A stretch of 64,000 bases of DNA, from NCBI GenBank assembly GCA_016219275.1, contig JACRBM010000072.1:56696-120695 (forward strand), read 5' to 3'. A program made the translations under genes and the position numbers. Shown here one piece after another: positions 10,011-18,172 of this stretch. Every line of letters begins with the position of its first letter. The first letter of the stretch is position 1. The notes beneath the pieces were generated by a model that did no database searches, was not told where the DNA came from, and was given only the letters and a program-made list of their open reading frames with translations. Source of the DNA: Chloroflexota bacterium (GTDB lineage Bacteria; Chloroflexota; Anaerolineae; UBA4142).

Positions 10011-11074
10011 TCGATCAACCTTGCACGCACGCGCGCCATGCTCGCGTCCCAGGTCGGCTGCGCGAGGAAGCGGATGCGCGCGGTGATGCTCATCTGCGTC
10101 AGACGCGCGCGGTCGCGTTGCAAATCGGCGAGTCGCGCGGCGAGCGTGCGCGCATCGTTCGGCGCGACGAGAAAGCCATTTTCGCCGTCCGCGATGATTT
10201 CGCGCGCCGCGCCCGCGGTCGTCGCGACGGATGGCACGCCGAAACTCATCGCTTCGAGATACACGATCCCAAAGCCCTCGTACTCGGACGGCACGACGAG
10301 CACATCGCTCGACGCGAACGCATCCGCGAGCGCGCCGTCCACCAACACGCCAACCCAGCGCGCGTTCACGCGTCGTGATTCGCTCTGCCGGCGAATCGCT
10401 CTTGTGTAACTCACATCCACGTTCGGATTGCCCACGATGGTCAACACGAAATCGTCGCGCGGCAACTGCGCGAGCGCGTCAATCAACGTATGCAAACCTT
10501 TGCGGCGAATTACGTTGGCAACGAACGCGATTCGCAACGCGCGCGATTGTCGCGTGCGCGCGACGATTTCCATGTGCGTGATTCCTGGGTTGAACCGATC
10601 GCCGGCGGGAGACGCGATGACAAAACGCGTTGGCGCGACGCCGAGCACTGCCGCCACCGCGTTGCGCGTCGTCGCGCTGTTGCAAATGAAACCATCCACG
10701 CTCGCAAGATAGCGGCGTTCGATGCGGCGATAGAGCGCGTTAAGCGGCGCGGGATGCGCTTCGTAACAACGCAAGTGGTGGACAATCGAAATGAGCGGAG
10801 TGCGCGTTGCCGCGCGTACACGCGCGTTGAGAAACGCAAGCGAGGGATGATCTAGTTCATCCTGTACCAGCACGTCGAACGATGCGTCACACAGTTGGTG
10901 CAGAAAATTCGCGGAGAAATTGTCGAGGAGATGCCGCGCATAGTTGCGCCACGGCAATGCGATGATTTCGACCGAGTCGCCGGCGCGACGCAAATGCTCG
11001 ACGAGTTTCCGGTCGTAGAGGTAGCCGCCCGACACCGAATCGAGCGAGCCGTAAATGACAAGTCCGACGCGCAT
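9998..11074 (-). CDS. glycosyltransferase family 4 protein
   Basis: 358 residues with the GT-B fold plan of family 4: N-terminal acceptor domain (MRVGLVIYGSLDSVSGGYLY), middle linker, and a C-terminal nucleotide-sugar domain containing VVPSEYEGFGIVYLEAMSFG with the conserved E-x7-E pattern, then AAREIIADGENGFLV. It transfers an activated sugar to an unknown acceptor in the cytoplasm. The methyltransferase gene follows with a 13-base overlap. A REP-like palindrome lies just upstream. Confidence 0.88.
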   Translation of the reverse strand: MRVGLVIYGSLDSVSGGYLYDRKLVEHLRRAGDSVEIIALPWRNYARHLLDNFSANFLHQLCDASFDVLVQDELDHPSLAFLNARVRAATRTPLISIVHHLRCYEAHPAPLNALYRRIERRYLASVDGFICNSATTRNAVAAVLGVAPTRFVIASPAGDRFNPGITHMEIVARTRQSRALRIAFVANVIRRKGLHTLIDALAQLPRDDFVLTIVGNPNVDVSYTRAIRRQSESRRVNARWVGVLVDGALADAFASSDVLVVPSEYEGFGIVYLEAMSFGVPSVATTAGAAREIIADGENGFLVAPNDARTLAARLADLQRDRARLTQMSITARIRFLAQPTWDASMARVRARLIEWTR

Positions 11075-11087
11075 AGGTGTCTATTTT

Positions 11088-11165
11088 GTCATTGCGCGCC
11101 GCAAAGCGGCAAAGCAATCGCTAAGCAACTGCGGATTGCTTCGTTGCTGCGCTCCTCGCAATGAC
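11088..11165. repeat. REP-like palindrome (GTCATTGCG ... CGCAATGAC)
   Basis: The ends gtcattgcg (11088-11096) and cgcaatgac (11157-11165) are exact reverse complements, and the inside holds gcggcaaagcaatcg against gcggattgcttcg. A related element occurs at 27258-27368. It looks like a mobile palindromic repeat rather than part of a gene. Confidence 0.8.
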
Positions 11166-11170
11166 ACAAG

Positions 11171-11554
11171 TCAACGCGACAAGTCTTGGTCATACGCCGA
11201 CCACGCGATATCGTTCTCCCAGATTTGCACGCGGAGCGATGTGAGGTTCGGCGCGTGGACACGCGCGGCGTACATCTGCCACACGATGCGCGACAGGTGT
11301 TCGATACTGGGATTGAGTCCGGCAAATTCGGACAAGTCGTTCAGCGTTTGATCGCGAAAATGCGCGCACAACTCGTCGAGCGCCGCGCTCATCGCGACAA
11401 GGTCCACGAGATAACCGTGCGAGTCGAGCGCATCGCCGCGCAGTTCGACCTGGACGACGTAATGATGCGAGTGCTTGAAATTCTCCGCCCCCCAATCGCC
11501 GCCGACGAGAAAATGTTGCGCGACAAAATCGCGTTTGATTGCCGTGGTGTACAT
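11171..11554 (-). CDS. queD: 6-pyruvoyl-tetrahydropterin synthase / QueD-like protein
   Basis: 127 residues. Zinc-ligand histidines of the family are visible: QHFL near residue 13 and the HSHHYVVQVEL block near residues 28-38. The conserved glutamate-containing N-terminal half and a late PSIEHLSRIVW motif are also present. QueD makes 6-carboxytetrahydropterin for deazapurines; related enzymes make tetrahydrobiopterin precursors. No other queuosine genes are in the window, but a pterin-4a-carbinolamine dehydratase lies at 15073, so a pterin role is possible. GAGG lies 4 bases before the ATG. Confidence 0.8.
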   Translation of the reverse strand: MYTTAIKRDFVAQHFLVGGDWGAENFKHSHHYVVQVELRGDALDSHGYLVDLVAMSAALDELCAHFRDQTLNDLSEFAGLNPSIEHLSRIVWQMYAARVHAPNLTSLRVQIWENDIAWSAYDQDLSR

Positions 11555-11565
11555 TGCGCCTCGTG

Positions 11566-11640
11566 TTTTACCACAGAGAGCACAGAGAACACAGAGTTTT
11601 TCAATTTTCTCTGTGCTCTCTGTGAACTCTGTGGTGAAAT
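11566..11640. repeat. inverted CACAGAG-type tandem repeat
   Basis: The left arm (11571-11596) is built of cacagag-like units and the right arm (11609-11634) is its near-perfect reverse complement, with a 12-base AT-rich loop. It lies between two co-directional genes and could act as a transcript hairpin. A sister copy is at 53886-53955. Confidence 0.85.
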
Positions 11641-11644
11641 AAAT

Positions 11645-13744
11645 CTACTTGCTTGGCAACGCGAAATATTTTTCGACGATCTCGCGGAAAATCGGCGCGG
11701 CGGTTTTGGACCCTTCGCCGCCATGCTCGGCGATGACCGCAATCGCGATGCGCGGTCGGTCCACCGGCGCATACCCGGCAAACCACGAGTGCGGCTCGCC
11801 GGTCTTGAACACCTCCGCCGTCCCCGTTTTGCCGGCGACCGTGATCTTGGATCCTTTGAACGCGGTGTACGCCGTGCCATCGGGATCGGTGGTCACGCGT
11901 TGGAGCGCGTATTTCATCGTCGCGAGCGCGCCGGGCGAGATCGGCAGTTTGCCGCGCACTTCGGGCTGGATGATTTTTTCGGTGCCATCGGCAAGACTGC
12001 TGATGCGCGCGACGAGATAGGGACGATAGAGCGTGCCGCCGTTCGCGACCGCCGCGAGCATATTCGCGATTTGCAACGGCGAGGTCAACATCGTGCCCTG
12101 CCCAATCACCAGATTGACCGCATCGCCTGCGCGCCAATTCGGCGTGTTCGCATCCGGCACAATGCCGGGGGCTTCGGCGATCTCGATCCCGGTTTCCGAA
12201 CCCAGACCAAACCCGCGCGCAAAATTCGACATCAGATTCTTATCAATCTGATTTAGTTTGAAACCGATTTGATAAAACGTCACATCGCACGACTCGGTCA
12301 ACGCGTCTTGCAATGAAATCGCGCCATGTCCTTTCTTCGTAATGGGCCACGTCCAACAATACTTGCGATACGCTTCTCCCAAGCCGTCCCAAAAACCTGG
12401 GTCGTTGAACATCGAGTTCGCCGCGTAGCCGCCCTTTTCGACCGCCGCGGCGTACGTCACGATTTTGAACACCGAGCCGGGCGGGAACGCACTTTGCGCG
12501 GCGCGATTGATGAAGGGATCATTGGGATTGTTGATGATCGCGCGGCGTTCCTGGGTCGAAAGTTTTTGCCAGTTGAGATCGAAAGTGGGATGGCTCGCCA
12601 TCGCGAGCACTTGACCATTCGCCACGTCCATCACGACGACCGCGCCCGCGCGCGCGCCAAGCGCCTTTTCGACGATCTCTTGCAAGTCTGCGTCAATCGT
12701 CGTGTAGATGCTTTGGCTTTGCTTCGCCGAAATGTTGGCGAGCGTCGCGGTGATCGCGCCGCTCGACGAAAGGACGACGAGTTTGCCGCCGCGCTGACCG
12801 GCGAGGTATTGTTCGCCCCATTGTTCCAAGCCGGATTTGCCGGTGACATCCCCTTCGCGATAACCCTTGACGCGCAATTTATCGAGTTCTTCGGCGGTGA
12901 TCGGACCGGCGTAGCCAATCAAATGCGCGGCGGTCGCGTTGCGCGGATAGATGCGCGCGTATTGCACTTTGTCCGAATAAATGCCCGGTTGATTGAGCGC
13001 GTCCGCATTCGCGCGTACCAGGTCGCGCGTCAACGTGCCGATGGGCGTGCGCCAATCGCCGGGATACTTGCCGTAGTTCGCTTTGATAACGCCGGGTTGT
13101 TGTCCGAACAATTTCGAAAGCGTCGTCAAGACCGCGCTCTCGTTTTTCATTTCCACCGGCACCACTTCGATGGAAACCAACTCTTGCGCTTGGGTGAACG
13201 GACGCGATTTGCGGTCGTAAATATCCGCGCGCGCGGACGCGACCGGGTAAAAGCGCACACTGCCGCCGCTACTCAACTCGGTCAAGATCAACCCAGGATG
13301 CCACATCACGCCCCAGCGACCATTCTCGCGGCGCAACTGCATCGAGTTGTCTTGCTTGAGCGTGCCCGCCGCGAATGTCTCGATGATGACATTGAACGTC
13401 GCCAGTGCCTCGTTGCCCTCTTCGTGCGCCGAAACGAACGTCGGCTTGACCGCGGTGATCGTGGCTTCGTTGACGATGCCCTTGTAACGCGTCACGAATT
13501 GGTCGGCGGTGATCGTTTCTTTGCGACTCGGCGCGACCATCCCGTACATCGCGGCATAGTCGCCTTCCGCCCATGCTTTGAGAAATGCGCGCGCGGTATC
13601 TTCGGCAAAGGTGACGGGCGTGGGTGTGAACGCGGGCGTGGGAGTTGCAGAATCGCCGGGCAAGATACTACACCCGGCGACGAGAAGGAACAGTGTGATG
13701 GCAAAGATCGAAAATCGTTTGAGCGGATTTGCGATTTGTTTCAT
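11645..13744 (-). CDS. class B penicillin-binding protein with NTF2-like N-terminal domain
   Basis: 699 residues. The N-terminus has a lipoprotein signal with a lipobox (FLLVAGCS), then a Thr/Pro-rich linker and an MecA_N/NTF2-like domain (about residues 45-150). A PBP dimerisation domain follows (YPVASARADIYDR). The transpeptidase domain shows the active-site SxxK (PGSVFKIVTYA, near residue 422), an SCD triad (LTESCDVTF) and KTG (VAGKTGTAEVF). It cross-links peptidoglycan outside the membrane. The gene is divergent from the MFS transporter across 80 bases. PBP2/PBP3 assignment is not possible from the sequence alone. Confidence 0.92.
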   Translation of the reverse strand: MKQIANPLKRFSIFAITLFLLVAGCSILPGDSATPTPAFTPTPVTFAEDTARAFLKAWAEGDYAAMYGMVAPSRKETITADQFVTRYKGIVNEATITAVKPTFVSAHEEGNEALATFNVIIETFAAGTLKQDNSMQLRRENGRWGVMWHPGLILTELSSGGSVRFYPVASARADIYDRKSRPFTQAQELVSIEVVPVEMKNESAVLTTLSKLFGQQPGVIKANYGKYPGDWRTPIGTLTRDLVRANADALNQPGIYSDKVQYARIYPRNATAAHLIGYAGPITAEELDKLRVKGYREGDVTGKSGLEQWGEQYLAGQRGGKLVVLSSSGAITATLANISAKQSQSIYTTIDADLQEIVEKALGARAGAVVVMDVANGQVLAMASHPTFDLNWQKLSTQERRAIINNPNDPFINRAAQSAFPPGSVFKIVTYAAAVEKGGYAANSMFNDPGFWDGLGEAYRKYCWTWPITKKGHGAISLQDALTESCDVTFYQIGFKLNQIDKNLMSNFARGFGLGSETGIEIAEAPGIVPDANTPNWRAGDAVNLVIGQGTMLTSPLQIANMLAAVANGGTLYRPYLVARISSLADGTEKIIQPEVRGKLPISPGALATMKYALQRVTTDPDGTAYTAFKGSKITVAGKTGTAEVFKTGEPHSWFAGYAPVDRPRIAIAVIAEHGGEGSKTAAPIFREIVEKYFALPSK

Positions 13745-13824
13745 CTGCGCGAATTATAGCCGAGTTGTCCTAGCGCGTCAAAACCCGTTTGCGATGTACA
13801 ACCCATCGTGATATGATAGGAGGT

Positions 13825-15069
13825 ATGAATCAAACTACGATTAAACCGCAAGTGATGCGCGCGTGGGATTACTTGGCGCTCAACGTATATTGGTTCGCCA
13901 TCTCGTTTCTCTGGAACTCGATCGGTCCGATCCTCCTGCCGGTGCTCGTCGTGCGCCTCGTGCCAGAATCGCAAAAAGGCGGCGCGCTGGGAACGCTCTC
14001 CGCCCTGGGTCTGGTCATCGCGATGATCGTGCAACCGCTCGCCGGCGCGTGGACCGATGCGCGCACGACGCGCTGGGGCAAGCGTCGTCCGTTCATCGTC
14101 GGCGGTACCCTCGCAGACGTGATTTTTTTGACTGCGCTGCTGCTCGCGCCGGATTTCGCGACAATGCTCATCGCGTATGTTTTGTTGCAGACCGTCTCGA
14201 ACATCGCGCATGGACCGTACCAGGCGTACATCCCCGACCTCGTGCCCGAAATAAAACGCGGCGCGGCGACCGGCATCAAGCAGGTTCTCGAATTCGCCGG
14301 CATCATCGTCACTTCGCTCGTCATCGGAAATCTCGTCGGTCTGGGACGCCTGGACGTGGCGTTCGGCGCGATCATCGCGATATTGCTGTTGACGATGGCA
14401 ATCACCGCGCGCTTTGTTTCCGAAACTCCGTTCGCGGGCGCGACCCCGCGCCGCGCCGAACCGCGCGCGGCGCATTCGTTGTGGCGCACGCTTTTTCTCA
14501 ACCGCGATTTTACGCTCTGGCTCGTCTCGCGCTTGTTCATCGTGACCGGCGGAGTCGTCGTGCGCAATTACATTTATTTTTTCATGCAGGATGTTTTGCA
14601 AATCGAAAATCCTGGGTCAGAGATCGGCATGGTGTTCGCGTTCATCGGGATCGCCACCGCGTGCGTGACGTATCCCGCCGGTATGTTGAGCGATCGTTGG
14701 GGACGCAAGCCGCTCATTCTCGCGGCTGGCATTCTCGGCGCGCTGGGCACGATGTTGCTCTCGACCACGACGAGCATTCCGCAATTGTTGATCTATGGCG
14801 CGATCATCGGCGCGGGAATGGGAATTTTTCTGAGCGTGAATTGGGCGTGGGGCACCGACCTGATTCCGTCGGGCAGCGGCGGGCGAATGCTCGGCATGTC
14901 CAATCTGGCGAATGCCGGGTCGGGCGTACTGACAGGGATGAGCGGATTCGCCTTCGATTACTTTAACGCGCAATCCACCAATTCGGGATTCGGAGTGATC
15001 TTTCTGGGTGCAACAGTCTGTTATGTGATTGGGACTGCACTCGCGTGGCTGGTGCAGGACACGAGGTGA
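13825..15069 (+). CDS. MFS transporter (GPH/SLC45-like)
   Basis: 414 residues from the ATG at 13825. AGGAGG sits unusually close (one base away), so a start a few codons later is possible. About 12 hydrophobic segments are visible. The loop GKRRPFIVGG after helix 2 is the motif of sugar:cation symporters of the SLC45/GPH type, and DRWGRKPLILAAG after the central loop is a standard MFS signature. The likely substrate is a sugar or similar solute, which is not determined. The pterin dehydratase gene follows after 3 bases. Confidence 0.85.
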   Translation: MNQTTIKPQVMRAWDYLALNVYWFAISFLWNSIGPILLPVLVVRLVPESQKGGALGTLSALGLVIAMIVQPLAGAWTDARTTRWGKRRPFIVGGTLADVIFLTALLLAPDFATMLIAYVLLQTVSNIAHGPYQAYIPDLVPEIKRGAATGIKQVLEFAGIIVTSLVIGNLVGLGRLDVAFGAIIAILLLTMAITARFVSETPFAGATPRRAEPRAAHSLWRTLFLNRDFTLWLVSRLFIVTGGVVVRNYIYFFMQDVLQIENPGSEIGMVFAFIGIATACVTYPAGMLSDRWGRKPLILAAGILGALGTMLLSTTTSIPQLLIYGAIIGAGMGIFLSVNWAWGTDLIPSGSGGRMLGMSNLANAGSGVLTGMSGFAFDYFNAQSTNSGFGVIFLGATVCYVIGTALAWLVQDTR

Positions 15070-15072
15070 AAC

Positions 15073-15414
15073 ATGTCTGACCTGACTCAATTCAAATGCG
15101 TCGCGTGTCGCGGCGGCGAACCGACCGTGACCGACGCAGAGATCACGGAATACAAACCACAAATACCCGATTGGCAATTCGTCGAACGCGACAATATCAA
15201 CCGGCTAGAGCGCGCGTTCAAATTCAAAAATTTCGTCCAAGCCATCGCGTTCACAAACAAAGTCGCGGAACTCGCAGAAGCCGAAGGGCATCACCCGGCG
15301 ATTCTGACCGAGTGGGGCAAGGTAACGGTGACCTGGTGGACGCACAAGATCAAGGGACTGCATCGCAACGATTTCATTATGGCGGCGAAAACGGATCGCG
15401 CGTACGCGGCGTAA
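15073..15414 (+). CDS. pterin-4a-carbinolamine dehydratase family protein
   Basis: 113 residues with the family core [24 protein letters not shown] shown in parts: the EGHHP segment (near residue 74) holds the catalytic histidines and VTWWTH the substrate-side residues. The enzyme dehydrates 4a-hydroxytetrahydrobiopterin; many bacterial copies without an aromatic amino-acid hydroxylase are thought to work in molybdopterin or folate metabolism, or as moonlighting proteins. A cysteine pair (KCVAC) at the N-terminus is unusual but seen in some homologues. GAGGTG lies before the ATG, and the gene is coupled to the MFS gene. Confidence 0.88.
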   Translation: MSDLTQFKCVACRGGEPTVTDAEITEYKPQIPDWQFVERDNINRLERAFKFKNFVQAIAFTNKVAELAEAEGHHPAILTEWGKVTVTWWTHKIKGLHRNDFIMAAKTDRAYAA

Positions 15415-15887
15415 ATGTACAGCGCATCGGCGACCGGGATCGCGCGTGGGTGCGCGAATTTGTCGCCGTGCAATGGGGCGCGGAGATCGTCGTCGCGCAT
15501 GGAATCGTGTATCGCCCGGCGGAACTCGATGGATTCATCGCGACAGAAAATGATACACGCGTGGGACTGATCACGTTGCACGTTCAAGATCACGCGTGCG
15601 AGATTGTCACGTTCGCCAGCACGCGACCCAATCGCGGCATCGGCACGATGTTGATCGAATCGGCAATTACGTTTGCGCGCGAGCAAGGTTGCTCGCGCCT
15701 CTGGCTCATCACGACGAACGACAACCTCAATGCACTCGGCTTTTACCAAAAACGCGGATTCCAACTCGTCGCGATTCATCGCGGCGCGGTGGACGCCGCG
15801 CGCAAGATCAAGCCAGCGATTCCGCTCATCGGCGATAACGGGATTCCGTTGCGCGATGAGATCGAGTTGGAGATGATGATCACATGA
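15336..15887 (+). CDS. GNAT-family N-acetyltransferase (start uncertain)
   Basis: The recognisable GNAT domain begins near 15414 ([16 protein letters not shown]) and ends EIELEMMIT; the acetyl-CoA loop is seen as [14 protein letters not shown]. No ATG, GTG or TTG lies between 15339 and 15449 in this frame. The start must therefore be a GTG inside the upstream gene (15336 or 15312), or a GTG at 15450 that would cut off the first strand. 15336 is given as a compromise. The substrate is unknown. The 3' end overlaps the next gene by ATGA. Confidence 0.75.
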   Translation: MDAQDQGTASQRFHYGGENGSRVRGVNVQRIGDRDRAWVREFVAVQWGAEIVVAHGIVYRPAELDGFIATENDTRVGLITLHVQDHACEIVTFASTRPNRGIGTMLIESAITFAREQGCSRLWLITTNDNLNALGFYQKRGFQLVAIHRGAVDAARKIKPAIPLIGDNGIPLRDEIELEMMIT

Positions 15888-16786
15888 AATACCGCATTGT
15901 CATCTTGGTGGTCTTGCAATCAAGTCTGACCGGTTGCGACGTATTGGGTCTGCCAGCCACTTATGTGAGAGACGAATCGGATGTCCTTACCATCGCGGTA
16001 GACGACTCGTATGTGTACTGGGCTACCTGCAATGCAAACACACTCCATCCCGACGACCGTGTGATGCGCGTACCCAAATCAGGCGGGCGATTCGAAACAC
16101 TCGCCGCAGATCAGTTCTGCCCACGAAAATTGTTTTCTGATAGGATACATGTTTACTGGCTCACCCGTTCTGGGATGGCGCAATCCATCCAAACGAGTGG
16201 AACTCCCATGATCCGCTATTCGGGCTATGACGTTCGCGCATTTGCTGTAGACGAGGCAAACGTATATTGGATTGATTGTGTTCTACCAATCAAAACCGCG
16301 ATGTTGATGAAACGTCCAAAGCAAGGTGGTGAGGGTAGCAAAATAGCATGGGTTAGTGATTGTGGAAGTGGAATTGCTGTAGACGCTTCAAACATTTACT
16401 GGCTCGACGGCATGGGCTTGAATAAAGCATCCAAGGATGGTGGTACCAGCACCACCATCTGTCGCCTGGGTCTCCAGGTCGGTGACTTACTCGCAGATGA
16501 TACGAACCTTTATTGGATCCAAGGTTACAACATTTGGCACGTCGCGAAGACCGGTGGCACACCAGAAATCCTCGCCGACAAAGTGACCATCGCAACACCG
16601 CTAGCAATGGATCGCACACATCTGTATTGGATTACCGAGAACGGAGCGATCGTGAGAATTGCCAAGAATGGTGGAACTCCGACGATTGTGGCAACTGAAC
16701 CACCGGCTGCTCAAATGGTCGTTGATGCAACGCACATCTATTGGACAAATCCAGCGAGCGCCAGAGTGATTAGAAAAACCAAGTGA
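15884..16786 (+). CDS. lipoprotein with YW-type beta-propeller repeats
   Basis: 300 residues. A signal peptide with lipobox (SSLTGCD) is followed by at least six repeats of about 45 residues, each with a core like VDEANVYWIDC, VDASNIYWLDG, ADDTNLYWIQG, MDRTHLYWITE and VDATHIYWTNP, plus a K-x-GG-x-P turn. This resembles six-bladed propellers of the YWTD/DUF5050 type. It is likely a surface-anchored binding protein; the ligand is unknown. It overlaps the GNAT gene by 4 bases and is followed by a strong terminator. Base composition is lower in GC than its neighbours. Confidence 0.75.
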   Translation: MKYRIVILVVLQSSLTGCDVLGLPATYVRDESDVLTIAVDDSYVYWATCNANTLHPDDRVMRVPKSGGRFETLAADQFCPRKLFSDRIHVYWLTRSGMAQSIQTSGTPMIRYSGYDVRAFAVDEANVYWIDCVLPIKTAMLMKRPKQGGEGSKIAWVSDCGSGIAVDASNIYWLDGMGLNKASKDGGTSTTICRLGLQVGDLLADDTNLYWIQGYNIWHVAKTGGTPEILADKVTIATPLAMDRTHLYWITENGAIVRIAKNGGTPTIVATEPPAAQMVVDATHIYWTNPASARVIRKTK

Positions 16787-16795
16787 GGAAACAAC

Positions 16796-16829
16796 AAAGG
16801 ACAAAGGCAAATACCCTTTGTCCTTTTTG
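16796..16829. terminator. bidirectional rho-independent terminator
   Basis: aaaggacaaagg (16796-16807) pairs with cctttgtccttt (16815-16826), followed by T-rich sequence on both strands. It lies between the convergent lipoprotein gene and hemA. Confidence 0.85.
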
Positions 16830-16876
16830 ATTTGCGTACTACTGAGGTCGGGCGGTGAGAACACCCAACAACATTC

Positions 16877-18088
16877 TCACCGATGCGGCATCTCTTTGAT
16901 CGTGTGAATCGAATTGAAAACGAGTTTATGAACAAGCGAGGTCGCGAGCGCGTCCACCGCGCGCTGTTGTTCGGGCGTGAGGTTGCCGAGATGCGCGAAT
17001 GCTTTCGCAACTTCTGTCTGGCGAATCGTCTCGGCGTGCGCGAGTAAATCTTGCACGAGCGGCGCGACCTGGCGTTCGCGCAAGAACGCGAGAAAATGCT
17101 GGGTCTCCTCGTCCGCGATGCGCTCCGCCGCCGCGACCGCAACGGCGGCGACCGGATGATGCGTCGCGACAACCGCGCTCAAATCGTCCATGTCGTACAG
17201 ATGCGCGTGCGGGATGTTGCGAATCGCCGGGTCTACGTTGCGCGGCACGGCAAGATCAACGACGACAAGCGGACGCTGTGCGCGCGCCGCCATCGCGCGT
17301 TCGATATCTGCCGCGTGTAGAACCAGGTGCGGCGCACCGCTCGCCGCGATGACCACATCCGCCTGCGCGAGTCCGTCCGCGAGAGCATCGAAATGCACCG
17401 CGCGTCCGTTCAACTCGCGCGCCAACTGCGACGCGCGGTCGTATGTGCGATTGGCAACCAAAATCCACTTCAAACCGCTCTCGACAAGCGCGCGTCCGGC
17501 AAGCTTGCCAATTTTGCCCGCGCCGATCAACAACGCGGTACGATTCTCCAAATCGCCCAGCACGTCGCGCGCGAGCGACACGGCGACCTGACCAAGCGAC
17601 CGCGCGCCGCGTCCGATTTCGGTTTCACTGTGCGCGCGTTTCCCGGCAGTGATCGCTTGGCGAAACAACGCGGCGAGAATCGCGCTGATGCTCCCCGCAT
17701 CGTGCGCGGCTTGCAACGCGTCCTTGATCTGACCCAGGATTTGATGCTCGCCGATGAGCAGCGAATCGAGACCGGCGGCAACGCGGCAAACATGTTTGAC
17801 CGCGTCCGCGTCGCTCAACACGCGAAGATGACATGCGAAATCGCACGCACACACATCGCGCGCTTCCGCGAGCGCGTTGACGAGCGATGGTTGTCCCACG
17901 ACCGGATCGTCCACGACCGCGTAGATTTCGAAACGATTGCACGTCGAGACGAGCGCAACCTCGCTCACGCCGGGCGCGGCGCGCAACATCGCCAACGTCT
18001 CGCCGATGCGTCCCGGCGAAATCGCGAGGCGTTCACGAATTTCGACCGGCGCGGTTTTGTGATTCAAGCCAAGGAAAAGAATGTTCAT
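16877..18088 (-). CDS. hemA: glutamyl-tRNA reductase
   Basis: 403 residues with the HemA layout: N-terminal catalytic domain starting LFLGLNHKTAPVEIRE, catalytic cysteine in VSTCNRFEIYA (near residue 50), the GEHQILGQIK block, the NADPH domain (LLIGAGKIGKLAGRALV) and the C-terminal dimerisation helix. It makes glutamate-1-semialdehyde from Glu-tRNA, the first step of C5-pathway tetrapyrrole synthesis; HemL for the next step is at 56179. Being next to cbiA/dsrN and the dsr genes suggests supply of siroheme and heme. Confidence 0.96.
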   Translation of the reverse strand: MNILFLGLNHKTAPVEIRERLAISPGRIGETLAMLRAAPGVSEVALVSTCNRFEIYAVVDDPVVGQPSLVNALAEARDVCACDFACHLRVLSDADAVKHVCRVAAGLDSLLIGEHQILGQIKDALQAAHDAGSISAILAALFRQAITAGKRAHSETEIGRGARSLGQVAVSLARDVLGDLENRTALLIGAGKIGKLAGRALVESGLKWILVANRTYDRASQLARELNGRAVHFDALADGLAQADVVIAASGAPHLVLHAADIERAMAARAQRPLVVVDLAVPRNVDPAIRNIPHAHLYDMDDLSAVVATHHPVAAVAVAAAERIADEETQHFLAFLRERQVAPLVQDLLAHAETIRQTEVAKAFAHLGNLTPEQQRAVDALATSLVHKLVFNSIHTIKEMPHR

Positions 18089-18101
18089 CGTCAGTTCTAT
18101 G

Positions 18102-18169
18102 TTTTTCCACGAAGGACACGAAGGTCACAAAGAAAAATTTTGTGTTCCTTCGTGCCCTTCGTGGGAAAA
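18102..18169. repeat. inverted CACGAAGG-type tandem repeat
   Basis: ttttccacgaaggacacgaaggtcacaaag is mirrored by tgtgttccttcgtgcccttcgtggg around an AT-rich loop, between cbiA and hemA. Possible transcript hairpin. Confidence 0.8.
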
Positions 18170-18172
18170 TTT

